A DNA stretch of 64,000 bases from assembly GCA_963843535.1 (NCBI GenBank), contig CAWJKU010000001.1, positions 496,001 through 560,000 of the forward strand, given 5' to 3'. The position numbers and the translations under genes are program-made. The first letter of the stretch is position 1; each line of letters opens with the position of its first letter. This document shows positions 44,736-53,271 of the stretch, piece by piece. The stretch comes from CAVUNY01 sp963843535. Lineage in GTDB: Bacteria > Chloroflexota > Anaerolineae > Anaerolineales > Anaerolineaceae. The notes beneath the pieces were generated by a model, which saw only the letters and a list, made by a program, of their open reading frames with translations, ran no database searches and was not told the origin of the DNA.

Positions 44736-44864
44736 AAATACCTGGGGGCGGGCGACCTGGCTTGGAGGATAAACCTCCTTACAGTTGCGGGACAGCACCG
44801 GACTTGAACCGGTTTCGCCTTTGAGCCTTCCCATCCGGGGGATAAGGCACCCTTTTGGCTATTT
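44736..44864 (-). ncRNA. Cobalamin riboswitch
   Basis: Read on the minus strand, the core is GGTGCCTTATC, then GGTTCAAGTCCGGTGCTGTC and CCCGCAACTGTAAG, and then the B12 box AGCCAGGTCGCCCGCC. The ends can pair (AAATA with TATTT). These are the conserved elements of adenosylcobalamin/cobalamin riboswitches. A terminator follows it and the btuFCD operon lies downstream, so high B12 should switch off uptake. Confidence 0.93.
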
Positions 44865-44931
44865 ACCTGAATTTGATTTTAGCCCTATGGTGGGAAAACG
44901 TCAAGCCAGAGTAAGGGGTATCTTCATTGCA

Positions 44932-44971
44932 ATTGGTGTTTCGCGGCAAGAAAAGGTCGCGAAACACCAAT
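44932..44971 (-). terminator. Hairpin after the small membrane protein gene
   Basis: A perfect 14-bp stem (attggtgtttcgcg and its complement) with a 12-base loop lies eight bases beyond the stop. No T-run follows. The outer arm shares the GGTGTTT pattern of other hairpins in the window. Confidence 0.55.
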
Positions 44972-44979
44972 CAGGTAGT

Positions 44980-45489
44980 CTAAGGCTTACGGATGGCGCG
45001 CAGCAAGATAAAAAAGCCAACCAGCATTACCAGCACTGCGCCGATGATTTTAATCGCTGGATCACCAAACAGAGTGGCTAACAGGCCAAAGATACCCGTG
45101 GAGATCGTCATCAGCCAGATACCTGCCCAATAGGACGATTTTCCCCAATGGCCTACAACGGATGCCAGGATGATTCCCAGGCCAACACCGGCCACAATGA
45201 GCAGCCAGGCGTAAGCCCAGACCACCCAATCCTGGCTCAAGGTCGCATACAAGAAAATGAGCCCCAAGGAAATGAAAACGCAGCCGGGTATGAAAAGAGC
45301 AGCCAGCCCCTGGCGAGACTCTGGCCAGAGAAAAACCGGCAAAAAGAAGCCGGCTGCGACCAGGAAAAAGATAATGGGCCAGGCCTGGCCTATCCAGGCG
45401 CCTGGGACCAGCGAAAAAATAAACAAGATGACGCCAAAGGCAATCAACAAGACTCCAAAGGCCAGGGAAGCCTTACGAGACGAGTCCAT
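44980..45489 (-). CDS. Small integral membrane protein, unknown function
   Basis: This 169-residue protein consists of five or six membrane segments with short loops (GVLLIAFGVILFIFSLVPGAW, PIIFFLVAAGFFLPVFLW, AWLLIVAGVGLGIILASVV). AGGAGG precedes ATG 45489. I do not recognise a family. It lies upstream of, and is transcribed toward, the cobalamin operon but has its own 3' hairpin. Confidence 0.75.
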   Translation of the reverse strand: MDSSRKASLAFGVLLIAFGVILFIFSLVPGAWIGQAWPIIFFLVAAGFFLPVFLWPESRQGLAALFIPGCVFISLGLIFLYATLSQDWVVWAYAWLLIVAGVGLGIILASVVGHWGKSSYWAGIWLMTISTGIFGLLATLFGDPAIKIIGAVLVMLVGFFILLRAIRKP

Positions 45490-45639
45490 AGTTCCTCCTA
45501 TCCAACTCCTGGTTTGCCATAAACAGACTGCGGTTCTATTTCGATGAATGTGCACATTGCTCCTTAATTGTAGCTTGTTTGCCCAGTTTCAGATTAAAAA
45601 GCCACTCGCAATAAATTGGGCCACGTAAAATGATGATCG

Positions 45640-45713
45640 GTCATTGCGAGCGAAGCGAAGCAATCTAAACCGATAATGAGATTGCTTCGGCGGTAGAACC
45701 GCCTTGCAATGAC
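45640..45713. mobile_element. MITE-like palindromic repeat element
   Basis: The 74-base element has terminal inverted repeats gtcattgc/gcaatgac. Long arms pair imperfectly (gcgagcgaagcgaagcaatct against agattgcttcg plus a cggcggtagaaccgcc insertion). Elements with the word ATTGCGAGCGAAGCGAAGCAATCT, or its parts, are dispersed in many bacterial genomes. No transposase is present. The remainder of the 412-base gap holds a good promoter for the next gene and nothing else seen. Confidence 0.65.
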
Positions 45714-45810
45714 AATACATCATATAAGTAGAGGTGTATGCAAGAAATCCTGATCGCTGCATGAATTATTGAGCAAACCAAGTCATTTCGAATCGACATG
45801 ACTCTTCTGC

Positions 45811-45839
45811 TTGACCTGATTCCAGGAGTCGACTAGAAT
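45811..45839 (+). promoter_or_regulatory. Promoter of the lipid kinase operon
   Basis: TTGACC (45811-45816) and TAGAAT (45834-45839) are 17 bases apart, giving a predicted start near 45846 and a leader of about 55 bases. Confidence 0.65.
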
Positions 45840-45901
45840 GTAAGCCTAGCATTTCTTATCCCAAACGGCCGTGCTGCGACCAATCTTAACGGAAAAAATA
45901 T

Positions 45902-46837
45902 ATGTCACGATACTTTATTGTTGCAAATCCGACATCCGGCCGAGGGACAGGAGCCCGGATGATTCCGATCATCGAACGCTTGATGAACCTTCATCAGCTA
46001 GATTACACCATCGCCTACACTGAGCGGCCCTGGCATGCGGTAGAGTTGGCCCAACAGGCGGCATCCCAAGGGTATGAATACGTGGTCGCTGCCGGAGGTG
46101 ATGGAACGGTAAATGAAGTACTGAACGGGCTGATTAAGGCAAGAGGGAACGGATCAGGAAAGCCAGCGTTGGGCGTCTTCACTGTTGGACGCGGAAATGA
46201 CTTTGCTTTCAGTACGGGTATCTCGCTCAATCTCGAAGAGTCAGTGCGCGCCCTGGCAATGGGCAAGACACAAACGGTGGATGTGGGCTACCTGACGGGC
46301 GGCCTGTATCCCCAGGGACGCATTTTTGGCAATGGCGTGGGGATTGGATTTGATGCTGTGGTTGGTTTTGAATCGGTAAAACTCGCGCCCTTGAGCGGAT
46401 TTGCATCTTACCTGGTAGCGGCCTTAAAGACCATCATGCTGTATTACCGTGCGCCTATGCTGCGCATCGAGCTGGATGATGAGACCATCACCCAGCCATC
46501 TTTGATGGTATCAATTATGAATGGAAAGCGGATGGGAGGCGGTTTCTATATGGCGCCCAAATCGCTGCCCAACGATGGTTTTTTTGATTTATGCATCGCA
46601 GGGGATATTAACCGGTTCGAAATATTTAAGGTCATGCTGCGCTTCATGCGCGGTACGCAGGAAGGCCACCCGGCGATCCAATTTCGCCGATCGAAACACG
46701 TGGCGGTCACGGCATTAAACGGTTCGCTGCCGGCCCATGCCGATGGTGAAACCATGGCGGTCGATGCCAACCGCCTGGAGATGGAAGTGCTTCCCCGCAC
46801 AATTGACCTGGTATTGATGCCTGAGGAGACGGGGTGA
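45902..46837 (+). CDS. Diacylglycerol/lipid kinase family protein (YegS/DgkB-like)
   Basis: This 311-residue kinase has the N-terminal catalytic domain (ANPTSGRGTG, then the nucleotide motif VAAGGDGTVNEVLNGL) and VGRGNDFAFSTGI, as in YegS and DgkB. It phosphorylates diacylglycerol or a related lipid for membrane turnover. The downstream acyltransferase overlaps it by four bases, which fits phospholipid synthesis. The catalytic aspartate and glycine-rich loops are present. Confidence 0.9.
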   Translation: MSRYFIVANPTSGRGTGARMIPIIERLMNLHQLDYTIAYTERPWHAVELAQQAASQGYEYVVAAGGDGTVNEVLNGLIKARGNGSGKPALGVFTVGRGNDFAFSTGISLNLEESVRALAMGKTQTVDVGYLTGGLYPQGRIFGNGVGIGFDAVVGFESVKLAPLSGFASYLVAALKTIMLYYRAPMLRIELDDETITQPSLMVSIMNGKRMGGGFYMAPKSLPNDGFFDLCIAGDINRFEIFKVMLRFMRGTQEGHPAIQFRRSKHVAVTALNGSLPAHADGETMAVDANRLEMEVLPRTIDLVLMPEETG

Positions 46838-47544
46838 ACCTGCTGCCTGTGGCTGTTTTTGTTCAGCGGGTGCTGGTGGGTATCCCTTGCCGGATCCACG
46901 ATGAGGAATTGGCGAAGGTACCTGCGAGGGGGCCGCTTATCGCTGTAGGAAACCACATTACCGCCCTGGAAGTGCCGCTCATATTGTCGCACCTTTACCC
47001 GCGGTTGGTGACGGGCATGGCAAAAATTGAAGCCTGGAAGAGCCCAATTCTCCGCGTGCTCTATAATATTTACCGGGCTGTGCCTGTGAGGCGGGGAGAA
47101 GGGGATTTGAACGCTTTAAACCTGTGCCTCGAGCGTCTTAAAGAGGGCTATATCCTGGCGGTAGCGCCGGAAGGGACGCGCAGCTATACGGGGAAATTGC
47201 AGCAAGGACGCCCTGGGGCAGCCCTGCTGGCTGCGCGCAGCGGTGCGCCGGTTATGCCATTCGCTCATTTTGGCGGTGAAAATATGTGGAAAAATTTGAA
47301 ACGCCTGAAGCGGACCGATTTTAACCTGCGTGTAGGGAATTCATTTAAGATCGAGCTGGGCGGGCAGCGTTTAAACAAAGAGAACAGCCAGCAAGTCACG
47401 GATGAGATTATGTTCCAGATTGCTGCCATGCTGCCGCCATATTACCGCGGGTTCTATTCCAACCTGGAGCAGGCAACGGAGACATATCTGCGCTTCGAAC
47501 ACGGTGTGGAAAGCAACCTCTCCCGGGCCGGTGAATATTCGTGA
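46834..47544 (+). CDS. 1-acyl-sn-glycerol-3-phosphate acyltransferase-like (PlsC)
   Basis: This 236-residue acyltransferase adds an acyl chain to lysophosphatidate. The catalytic motif is NHITALE, an Hx4E variant of the usual Hx4D. The glycerol-phosphate motif is VAPEGTRSYTG. The start is GTG 46834 with GAGGAG before it, overlapping the kinase stop. The Glu for Asp change may affect activity. Confidence 0.85.
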   Translation: MNLLPVAVFVQRVLVGIPCRIHDEELAKVPARGPLIAVGNHITALEVPLILSHLYPRLVTGMAKIEAWKSPILRVLYNIYRAVPVRRGEGDLNALNLCLERLKEGYILAVAPEGTRSYTGKLQQGRPGAALLAARSGAPVMPFAHFGGENMWKNLKRLKRTDFNLRVGNSFKIELGGQRLNKENSQQVTDEIMFQIAAMLPPYYRGFYSNLEQATETYLRFEHGVESNLSRAGEYS

Positions 47545-47562
47545 AGTAGGAGAAAACACCTG

Positions 47563-48798
47563 ATGCTGGGTCAGCCTGCCCTGTTTCGCACATCCCTTTC
47601 CGTAAGTGACCTGACCCGTTACCTGCGCGAGCTGCTCGAGAGCGACGATATCTTGCGCGACGTGTGGGTGACCGGCGAGATTTCTAATCTTTCACGGCCC
47701 AGCTCCGGACACGTGTACCTTACTTTAAAGGACGCCGGAGCCGCCTTGCGCTGCGTGATCTGGCGCAGCACCATGCTGCGCCTGACCGCTAATTTAAACA
47801 CCGGTCTGGCGGTCGAAGCCCACGGTCAGATTGGAGTTTATGAGCGAGACGGCGCTTACCAATTGTATATCGATGCGGTTCGCCCGGCAGGTGAAGGCCA
47901 GCTTTATCAGGAGTTCATCCGCCTAAAAGCCCGCCTCGAATCCGAAGGTTTATTTGATGAGGAGCGGAAGAAGGCGGCACCCGAGCGGCCGCGGGTGATT
48001 GGTATTGTGACGTCGCCGACCGGGGCCGCCTTGCAGGATATGTTGAATACTCTCGGGAGACGCTATCCTCTGGCTGAAGTGATCCTGGCACCGGCGGCCG
48101 TTCAAGGAGATGATGCGCCGGGGGAAATTGTGCGTGGTATCCATGCGCTGAACCACCTGGGGAACGTGGATGTGATCCTCATCGCGCGCGGGGGCGGCTC
48201 GTTAGAAGACCTGTGGGCGTTTAATGATGAAGGAGTGGTGCGCGCGGTAGCAGCCTCCGGGGTGCCGGTGGTGAGCGGCATCGGCCACGAAACGGATTTT
48301 ACCCTTTCAGATTTCGCCGCCGACAAACGTGCGCCAACGCCGACCGCGGCAGCTGTGCTCGTCACGCCGGACGTGGCTGACTTGCGCATCACCCTGAACG
48401 ACATACAAGGCCGGCTGGAGACAGCTGGTTCGGAGGTTGTAGAAACAACCCGCCAACAGCTTGAAGGTTCGGCCGGGCGGTTGGATCGGGCATCGCCAGA
48501 TTGGCGCGTGCGCAACGAGCAGCAGCGGATTGATGATTTCAACTCTCGCCTCGGCCGGGCTGCGGCAGGGAATGTGCTTCTGCGCCGCGCGCACCAAAAT
48601 GGAGCGATGGCACGCCTGGCGGCGTTGAACCCGCAGGCTGTTTTACAGCGCGGATATGCATTGGTGCATACGGCGGAGGGAGCGCTGGTGCGGCACGCCG
48701 GCCAATTGACAGCCGGTCAGAACCTAAAGCTTACGATGGTAGATGGCCAGGTTGGCGCGAAGGTGGAATGGGTAGAAATTAAAAAGGACAGTAATTAA
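47563..48798 (+). CDS. xseA: Exodeoxyribonuclease VII large subunit
   Basis: This 411-residue subunit forms the ExoVII nuclease that degrades single-stranded DNA. The N-terminal OB-fold (DVWVTGEISNLSRPSSGHVYLTLKD) and catalytic region (VIGIVTSPTGAALQDM, ILIARGGGSLEDLW, GHETDFTLSDFAADKRAPTPTA) are intact. A helical segment and the C-terminal VLQRGYALV follow. It is followed by xseB, as usual. GGAG precedes ATG 47563. Confidence 0.96.
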   Translation: MLGQPALFRTSLSVSDLTRYLRELLESDDILRDVWVTGEISNLSRPSSGHVYLTLKDAGAALRCVIWRSTMLRLTANLNTGLAVEAHGQIGVYERDGAYQLYIDAVRPAGEGQLYQEFIRLKARLESEGLFDEERKKAAPERPRVIGIVTSPTGAALQDMLNTLGRRYPLAEVILAPAAVQGDDAPGEIVRGIHALNHLGNVDVILIARGGGSLEDLWAFNDEGVVRAVAASGVPVVSGIGHETDFTLSDFAADKRAPTPTAAAVLVTPDVADLRITLNDIQGRLETAGSEVVETTRQQLEGSAGRLDRASPDWRVRNEQQRIDDFNSRLGRAAAGNVLLRRAHQNGAMARLAALNPQAVLQRGYALVHTAEGALVRHAGQLTAGQNLKLTMVDGQVGAKVEWVEIKKDSN

Positions 48799-48844
48799 AA
48801 CTCCAGCCTGATAAAGGCTGGGCAGCACAAACGTGGAGGACAGG

Positions 48845-49075
48845 ATGGAAAAAAAAGCGGTCCCTTTAGAAAAATTGACGTATGAGCAGGCGCTGGCCGA
48901 GCTTGATGAGATCACCCGCCAGCTGGAAGAAAATCCCCCGGCGCTGGATCAAACGCTGGCGTTATACGAGCGCGGGCAGAGTCTGGCAAAGCGCTGTGCC
49001 GAACTGTTGGATCAGGCAGAATTAAAAATCCGCCAGTTAAGTGGTGAAGAATTAGACCAGCTGGCGGGAGAGTAA
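48845..49075 (+). CDS. xseB: Exodeoxyribonuclease VII small subunit
   Basis: This 76-residue, acidic helical subunit contains the signature LTYEQALAELDEITRQLEE and LALYERGQSLAKRC. GGAGGA precedes ATG 48845; an upstream GTG start is less likely. It lies 46 bases after xseA. Confidence 0.95.
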   Translation: MEKKAVPLEKLTYEQALAELDEITRQLEENPPALDQTLALYERGQSLAKRCAELLDQAELKIRQLSGEELDQLAGE

Positions 49076-49081
49076 TTCGGC

Positions 49082-49532
49082 ATGCTGCAGCAGTTATTTT
49101 CCAATCAAATCCTGATCACTGCCTTTGTGGCCTGGCTGCTCGCCGGTTTGATGAAGGTGCCGATCGAATATTGGGAAACACGGCAGTGGAACTGGGCTTT
49201 ATGGTTCAGCTCAGGTGGAATGCCCAGCCAGCACTCCGCGCTGGTCACTTCTGCCATGCTGGCAGTGGGCCTGTATTCGGGTTTCAATACCCCGGCTTTT
49301 GCGGTGGCTTTTACTTTAATGATCGTGGTCCTGTATGATGCGGCTGGAATCCGCCGCCAGGCAGGCCTGCAGGCTGTTAAAGATCAATCAGATTATCAAT
49401 GAATTTTTCGCCGGCCAGCCGATTTCAGAAGACCAGTTGAAGGAAGTTTTGGGCCACACCCCGCGCGAAGTCCTCGCAGGTGCTGGATTCGGCCTGGTTT
49501 TTACGGTGCTCATCTGGCTGCTCTGGCGCTAG
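49082..49532 (+). CDS. DUF212/YuiD-family membrane protein (one frame break)
   Basis: This protein of about 149 residues belongs to the divergent PAP2/haloperoxidase-related family. It has SSGGMPSQHSALVTSAMLAVGL, VLYDAAGIRRQAG and a C-terminal helix (AGAGFGLVFTVLIWLLW). The frame breaks at about 49380; removing one A joins AVK to INQIINEFFAG. GPMPSSHS-type motifs suggest a lipid phosphatase-like fold, but function is not established. Confidence 0.85.
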
Positions 49533-49533
49533 A

Positions 49534-51237
49534 TCAATATCCCAACTCACCCAATATTTGCAATTCGGTGCGCTTATTCATTCCGCGCCCGAGCAGATCT
49601 TCCCAGAAGCGCTCGTCATAACGGCGTGAGCGCACCGGCAGGGGCATGGGCACGCCCCATCCCAGGAGGACGACTTCCTCTTTGGGTTGCAGACGGGCCA
49701 GCATGCCGCGCAGTGCGTCGCGCCCTGCCAGGCCAGAAAGGACTGCCTGGATGTCGTTTTCATCCCCCAGCCAGCCTGAAATCCGCGTGCCGAGCTGGGA
49801 CATGACTTCATCGTAGATCTGGGACGGGCGCTGGTCGATGATCAGCAGGGTGACATAATACTTGCGCATCTCACGGGCAATGGTGCTGAAGGCCGTCTGG
49901 GCAGCCATTTCGCGGTTGAGCAGCTTATGAGCTTCTTCAACCACGATCACCAGGGGGCGCGGCTCTTTCGCGGCGTGGCTGCGGTGGGCGTTGGTGCGTT
50001 CTTCCCACGCTTCGCGGATGCGGCGGGTAAGCAGGTTGGCCACCAGCAGGTAATCCAGGTCGCTTTCGTATTCGCCAAAAGATAAGATGATATGCTGGCC
50101 CGCATCCAGGGCTTTAATGATTTCGCCCAGGGAATCGGCGGCTGGTTTTTCCACGATGTACGGCTTGTTATACAGCCGGCCCAATTTACTGTGCAGGGCA
50201 GAAGCTGCCATGTCGTTGACCCCCGCCTGGCGCGCCCAGTACTCGACGCTGCCGTTCGCCGGCACTTTTTTCCCATCTTCATCTTCGACGGTCTCCCCCT
50301 GGGTCATATTACGAAATTCATGAAACCAATCGCGGCCAAAATCGCGGTAAAGGGCATCCAGGGTGGTGGGCGTAGTTTCCTTGAGGTTCAGCTCGCGGGT
50401 CAGCATTTCGATATCGGAAGGCATTAAGTCCGCTTCGGCGACTTCCAGATCGAAATCGGGGCGTTGGCCGCGGATCGAGCTGCTGCGCCCCAGACCGACG
50501 ATGCGCACGCGAGACGTGAATTTGCTTTTCAAACCGACCACGCGTAAATTGGTATCGGAGGCGGTATCATCGTAGCCGTATTCGTTGTGCATGTCAAACA
50601 CGAGCACCGATGCTTCGTTGTAATGGATTAATCCCGCCAGGAGGATGCGCGTGAGGAACGATTTACCGGTGCCGGTCGCGCCAAAGATGCCGGAAGATCG
50701 CTGGACGAATTTCTTTAAATCCAGGCAGACCGGATGTCCTTGCTCGCGGGTATAACCGACGACGAATTGGCCGGGTTTTTCCGGATCGCCAAAAATATCC
50801 GCCACGTCGCCCTGGTGGGCGCGGCGCACCGTGGAATGATGGGAGGGGACAGTCTTAACCGGTAAAAGAGGAGGCGCGCCGTCTGGATATTTTTTCGACC
50901 AGGCTGCCATGCGTTCATTAAAATTGGGATCGCCAGGTTCGGCGCCTGTTTCACGCATTAAGGCCGGGAGGACTTCCAAATTCGTATAGAGAGTCTGCCC
51001 GTGGAGAAGCCCGGCTAACCCGGAGGGCAGGCGCGTTTCGGATTGTTCATCTGCAAAGCGGGGATCGGTGGAGCCCAGCTGCAGATCGGTCACCAGGCCG
51101 TAAAACTGCCAGTCCGCCGAATGGATCACGACAAAGCTGCCTTCCTGTACATCCTGGGGGGGGACCGTCAGGCGCACCTTAAGATTTTCTTTGAGGCCAC
51201 CCCCAACTACATAACCGATCGAATCTTCAGGGTTCAT
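49534..51237 (-). CDS. herA: HerA-like DNA translocase/helicase
   Basis: This 567-residue ring ATPase acts with the NurA nuclease to resect DNA ends. An N-terminal HAS-barrel (IGYVVGGGLKENLKVRL) is followed by the FtsK-like core with Walker A (GATGTGKSFLTR) and Walker B (PLVIVVEEAHKL), and later the IIDQRPSQIYDEVMSQLG segment. ATG 51237 follows GGAGGTG; an upstream extension would run into the gap. It is the last gene of a three-gene operon: nurA, a HAS-like protein, herA. Confidence 0.93.
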   Translation of the reverse strand: MNPEDSIGYVVGGGLKENLKVRLTVPPQDVQEGSFVVIHSADWQFYGLVTDLQLGSTDPRFADEQSETRLPSGLAGLLHGQTLYTNLEVLPALMRETGAEPGDPNFNERMAAWSKKYPDGAPPLLPVKTVPSHHSTVRRAHQGDVADIFGDPEKPGQFVVGYTREQGHPVCLDLKKFVQRSSGIFGATGTGKSFLTRILLAGLIHYNEASVLVFDMHNEYGYDDTASDTNLRVVGLKSKFTSRVRIVGLGRSSSIRGQRPDFDLEVAEADLMPSDIEMLTRELNLKETTPTTLDALYRDFGRDWFHEFRNMTQGETVEDEDGKKVPANGSVEYWARQAGVNDMAASALHSKLGRLYNKPYIVEKPAADSLGEIIKALDAGQHIILSFGEYESDLDYLLVANLLTRRIREAWEERTNAHRSHAAKEPRPLVIVVEEAHKLLNREMAAQTAFSTIAREMRKYYVTLLIIDQRPSQIYDEVMSQLGTRISGWLGDENDIQAVLSGLAGRDALRGMLARLQPKEEVVLLGWGVPMPLPVRSRRYDERFWEDLLGRGMNKRTELQILGELGY

Positions 51238-51260
51238 AACACCTCCATCCCGGAGCGAGT

Positions 51261-51872
51261 CTATTCGTAAATTTGGGTATCCGCCAGGCTGCCCAGGACC
51301 GCCATCAGGGTGGGGTAGTCGTCGCGCAGCAAGGTAATTAATTCCTGGGTGGCGTGAGCGGCCCAATCAGGGTCGCCTGCCGTGCGGTGGGCCTGGCTGG
51401 CGTCGCGCACATGCGCGGCAAGCAGTTCCCCAACCGGCAGATCACTGGCGCGTAAAACGTGGCGAAAATATCCAAAACGCCCTGCGCTGGTGAAACGGCA
51501 GATCTCTTGCGTATTGCAAGGAAAAATAGCATCCAGGGTCAACGGCGGACGGGGCGGAAGAAGGTGGAAGATCTGTCCCGCCTGATCGTAACCGGTGAAC
51601 AAGACGCTGATCTCGACCGGTACGTTGCGGTTGTGACGGTTGTCGAGGATCACATCCTCTGGGACATTCGCGGCTGTGACGAGCTGGCGGACAAGCCCGT
51701 CATCATCAATGTGGATGTCATAGATCAGGCCGTATACCTGGGTGCGCTCGTCCAAGGGGATGCGCACCAACCCGCCAAAAGCAGGCAGCCCGATCTGAGA
51801 AACCTTGCAGCCGATAACGCAGCCTGTGGTTGAGGCGCGCAGCAGCCGGCCAATTTCAAGCGTTTCGCTCAT
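51261..51872 (-). CDS. HAS-barrel-like protein between nurA and herA
   Basis: This 203-residue protein begins with a beta-rich segment (GRLLRASTTGCVIGCKV, then VYGLIYDIHIDDDGLVRQLV) reminiscent of HerA-associated barrels. It has an alpha-helical C-terminus (ELLAAHVRDASQ and later ITLLRDDYPTLMAVLGSL). I do not recognise a named family. It overlaps nurA by four bases (ATGA) and is 23 bases before herA, so it is probably a third component of the complex. Confidence 0.7.
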   Translation of the reverse strand: MSETLEIGRLLRASTTGCVIGCKVSQIGLPAFGGLVRIPLDERTQVYGLIYDIHIDDDGLVRQLVTAANVPEDVILDNRHNRNVPVEISVLFTGYDQAGQIFHLLPPRPPLTLDAIFPCNTQEICRFTSAGRFGYFRHVLRASDLPVGELLAAHVRDASQAHRTAGDPDWAAHATQELITLLRDDYPTLMAVLGSLADTQIYE

Positions 51873-53047
51873 GGATACCTCGTGCGGTTTCCGGAAATAT
51901 CTTTGGTGTATTGTTTATTGGATCTTTCCCCAACGTCGACACCCTGGCGCAGCAGCTCGAGAATGATCATATTCTCCAGCTGGTCTTTTTCTTCAAGGCG
52001 CACAACCGCCACCTCGTGGGCGCGATGGAGGGCATAGGGGTAAGGCCGGCTGCCGAGCTGCCAGCATTGGTCGATCAGGGCGCTGTGCAGACGGTCGAGC
52101 AGCAGGCTGGAGTTAGAGACCCAGGCCGGGATCTCCACGCGCGCCAGCCAGGGACGTTCAGGCCGGCCCACATTCAGATAGAAAAAATGCAGGGCCAGCT
52201 CGTTTTCAAAACTCTGCGCAGAGCGGGACTGAATGCCAAACACTGCGGAACGCTGGCCTGGTTGGAGCAGGTCGCGGAAGAGGGAGACATCGGTCACACC
52301 TTGCAGGGGACGCAGCTTCCCTGCCTGGCTGAAATTGCCATCTCCATTCAGAATTACCAACTCCAGCAGGCGAATGAGTAAATCGGCGCGAGGTTTATCG
52401 ACATAGCCGGCGGTCACAGCTCCCAGACGGGCCAGGTCGCGCAGGGCATCTTTGTATTTCGAGAAAAGATCGTTGAATTCCTGGGTCTGGGCTGGCTCGC
52501 GGTACAGTTCGAGCTGCCCGTCGGTCAGGGTTACCACCGGCAGCGTCTCTTCCGCCGCTAATTCGGCTAACAGGATGCGTTCGGCGCTGTCGCGGCGCAT
52601 GGCGACCACTTCCTCGGTTACCGGTCCGGTGGGGGAGAGCAGCTCCTCTCCGTAAAGCAGCTGGGTGCTGATGATCTCCCGAGGCGGTTCGTGGCTGCCG
52701 GGCTCGAGGCGGAAGGCGCCGGTGTTGATCACGCCGAATTCGATCTGCTCGTGGCGGTCCGGGTTGATTTGAGATCCGTCGGCAGCCAGAAGGACGATCG
52801 CGGTGTCGAGGGGAGGGATTGAGCCCTGGAAGGTGAGGGCTTCACTCCCCGGCCTGGCGCAGCGCAGTCCGGGATTCAGATTGGTGGCCCGCTGGCGGAG
52901 TGCATCCAGCTCTTCCAGGGCATTCGCTTTATCCGCAAGAAGTTTCAAGGCTCTGTCTCGCCGGTCAGTGATGAGCGCGTGGGCTGCCGGCGCTTCCTGG
53001 CCGATGAGTTTGATTTTTTGTTGAACTTCTTGAAAATTGACCGGCAT
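51869..53047 (-). CDS. nurA: NurA-domain 5'-3' nuclease
   Basis: This 392-residue protein carries the NurA fold: LLAADGSQINPDRHEQIEFGVI with the metal-binding Asp, VTLTDGQLELYREP in the middle, and the C-terminal YPYALHRAHEVAVV. NurA makes 3' single strands with HerA in archaea and some bacteria. A long N-terminal helix (residues 20-60) precedes the domain. It is the first gene of the operon; ATG 53047 follows a weak GGGTG. Confidence 0.9.
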   Translation of the reverse strand: MPVNFQEVQQKIKLIGQEAPAAHALITDRRDRALKLLADKANALEELDALRQRATNLNPGLRCARPGSEALTFQGSIPPLDTAIVLLAADGSQINPDRHEQIEFGVINTGAFRLEPGSHEPPREIISTQLLYGEELLSPTGPVTEEVVAMRRDSAERILLAELAAEETLPVVTLTDGQLELYREPAQTQEFNDLFSKYKDALRDLARLGAVTAGYVDKPRADLLIRLLELVILNGDGNFSQAGKLRPLQGVTDVSLFRDLLQPGQRSAVFGIQSRSAQSFENELALHFFYLNVGRPERPWLARVEIPAWVSNSSLLLDRLHSALIDQCWQLGSRPYPYALHRAHEVAVVRLEEKDQLENMIILELLRQGVDVGERSNKQYTKDISGNRTRYP

Positions 53048-53271
53048 GGTTGCACCCTGGATTGCGGTTTTGATACGTGTTGTTATTATACCCGAGGGAA
53101 TGGTGGCGACCGGGTAGGCTGAAAAACCAAAAAGACCGAAATAATGAATGGCCTGCGTCTGCTGGCTTATCGTTTACCACTCAACGCCTGATAAAATTGT
53201 AAGGCGGGTGACCAGCAGCGGCAGGAAAATCCGGTTAGGCTGTATGCACGAAATTTATGCCTGGAGATCGA

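Noticed and set aside
44780..44830. tRNA-like stretch (GGTTCAAGTCC) in the btuF leader
   Set aside because: It is part of the conserved core of the cobalamin riboswitch, with the B12 box and P1 in place; no acceptor stem of a tRNA can be formed.
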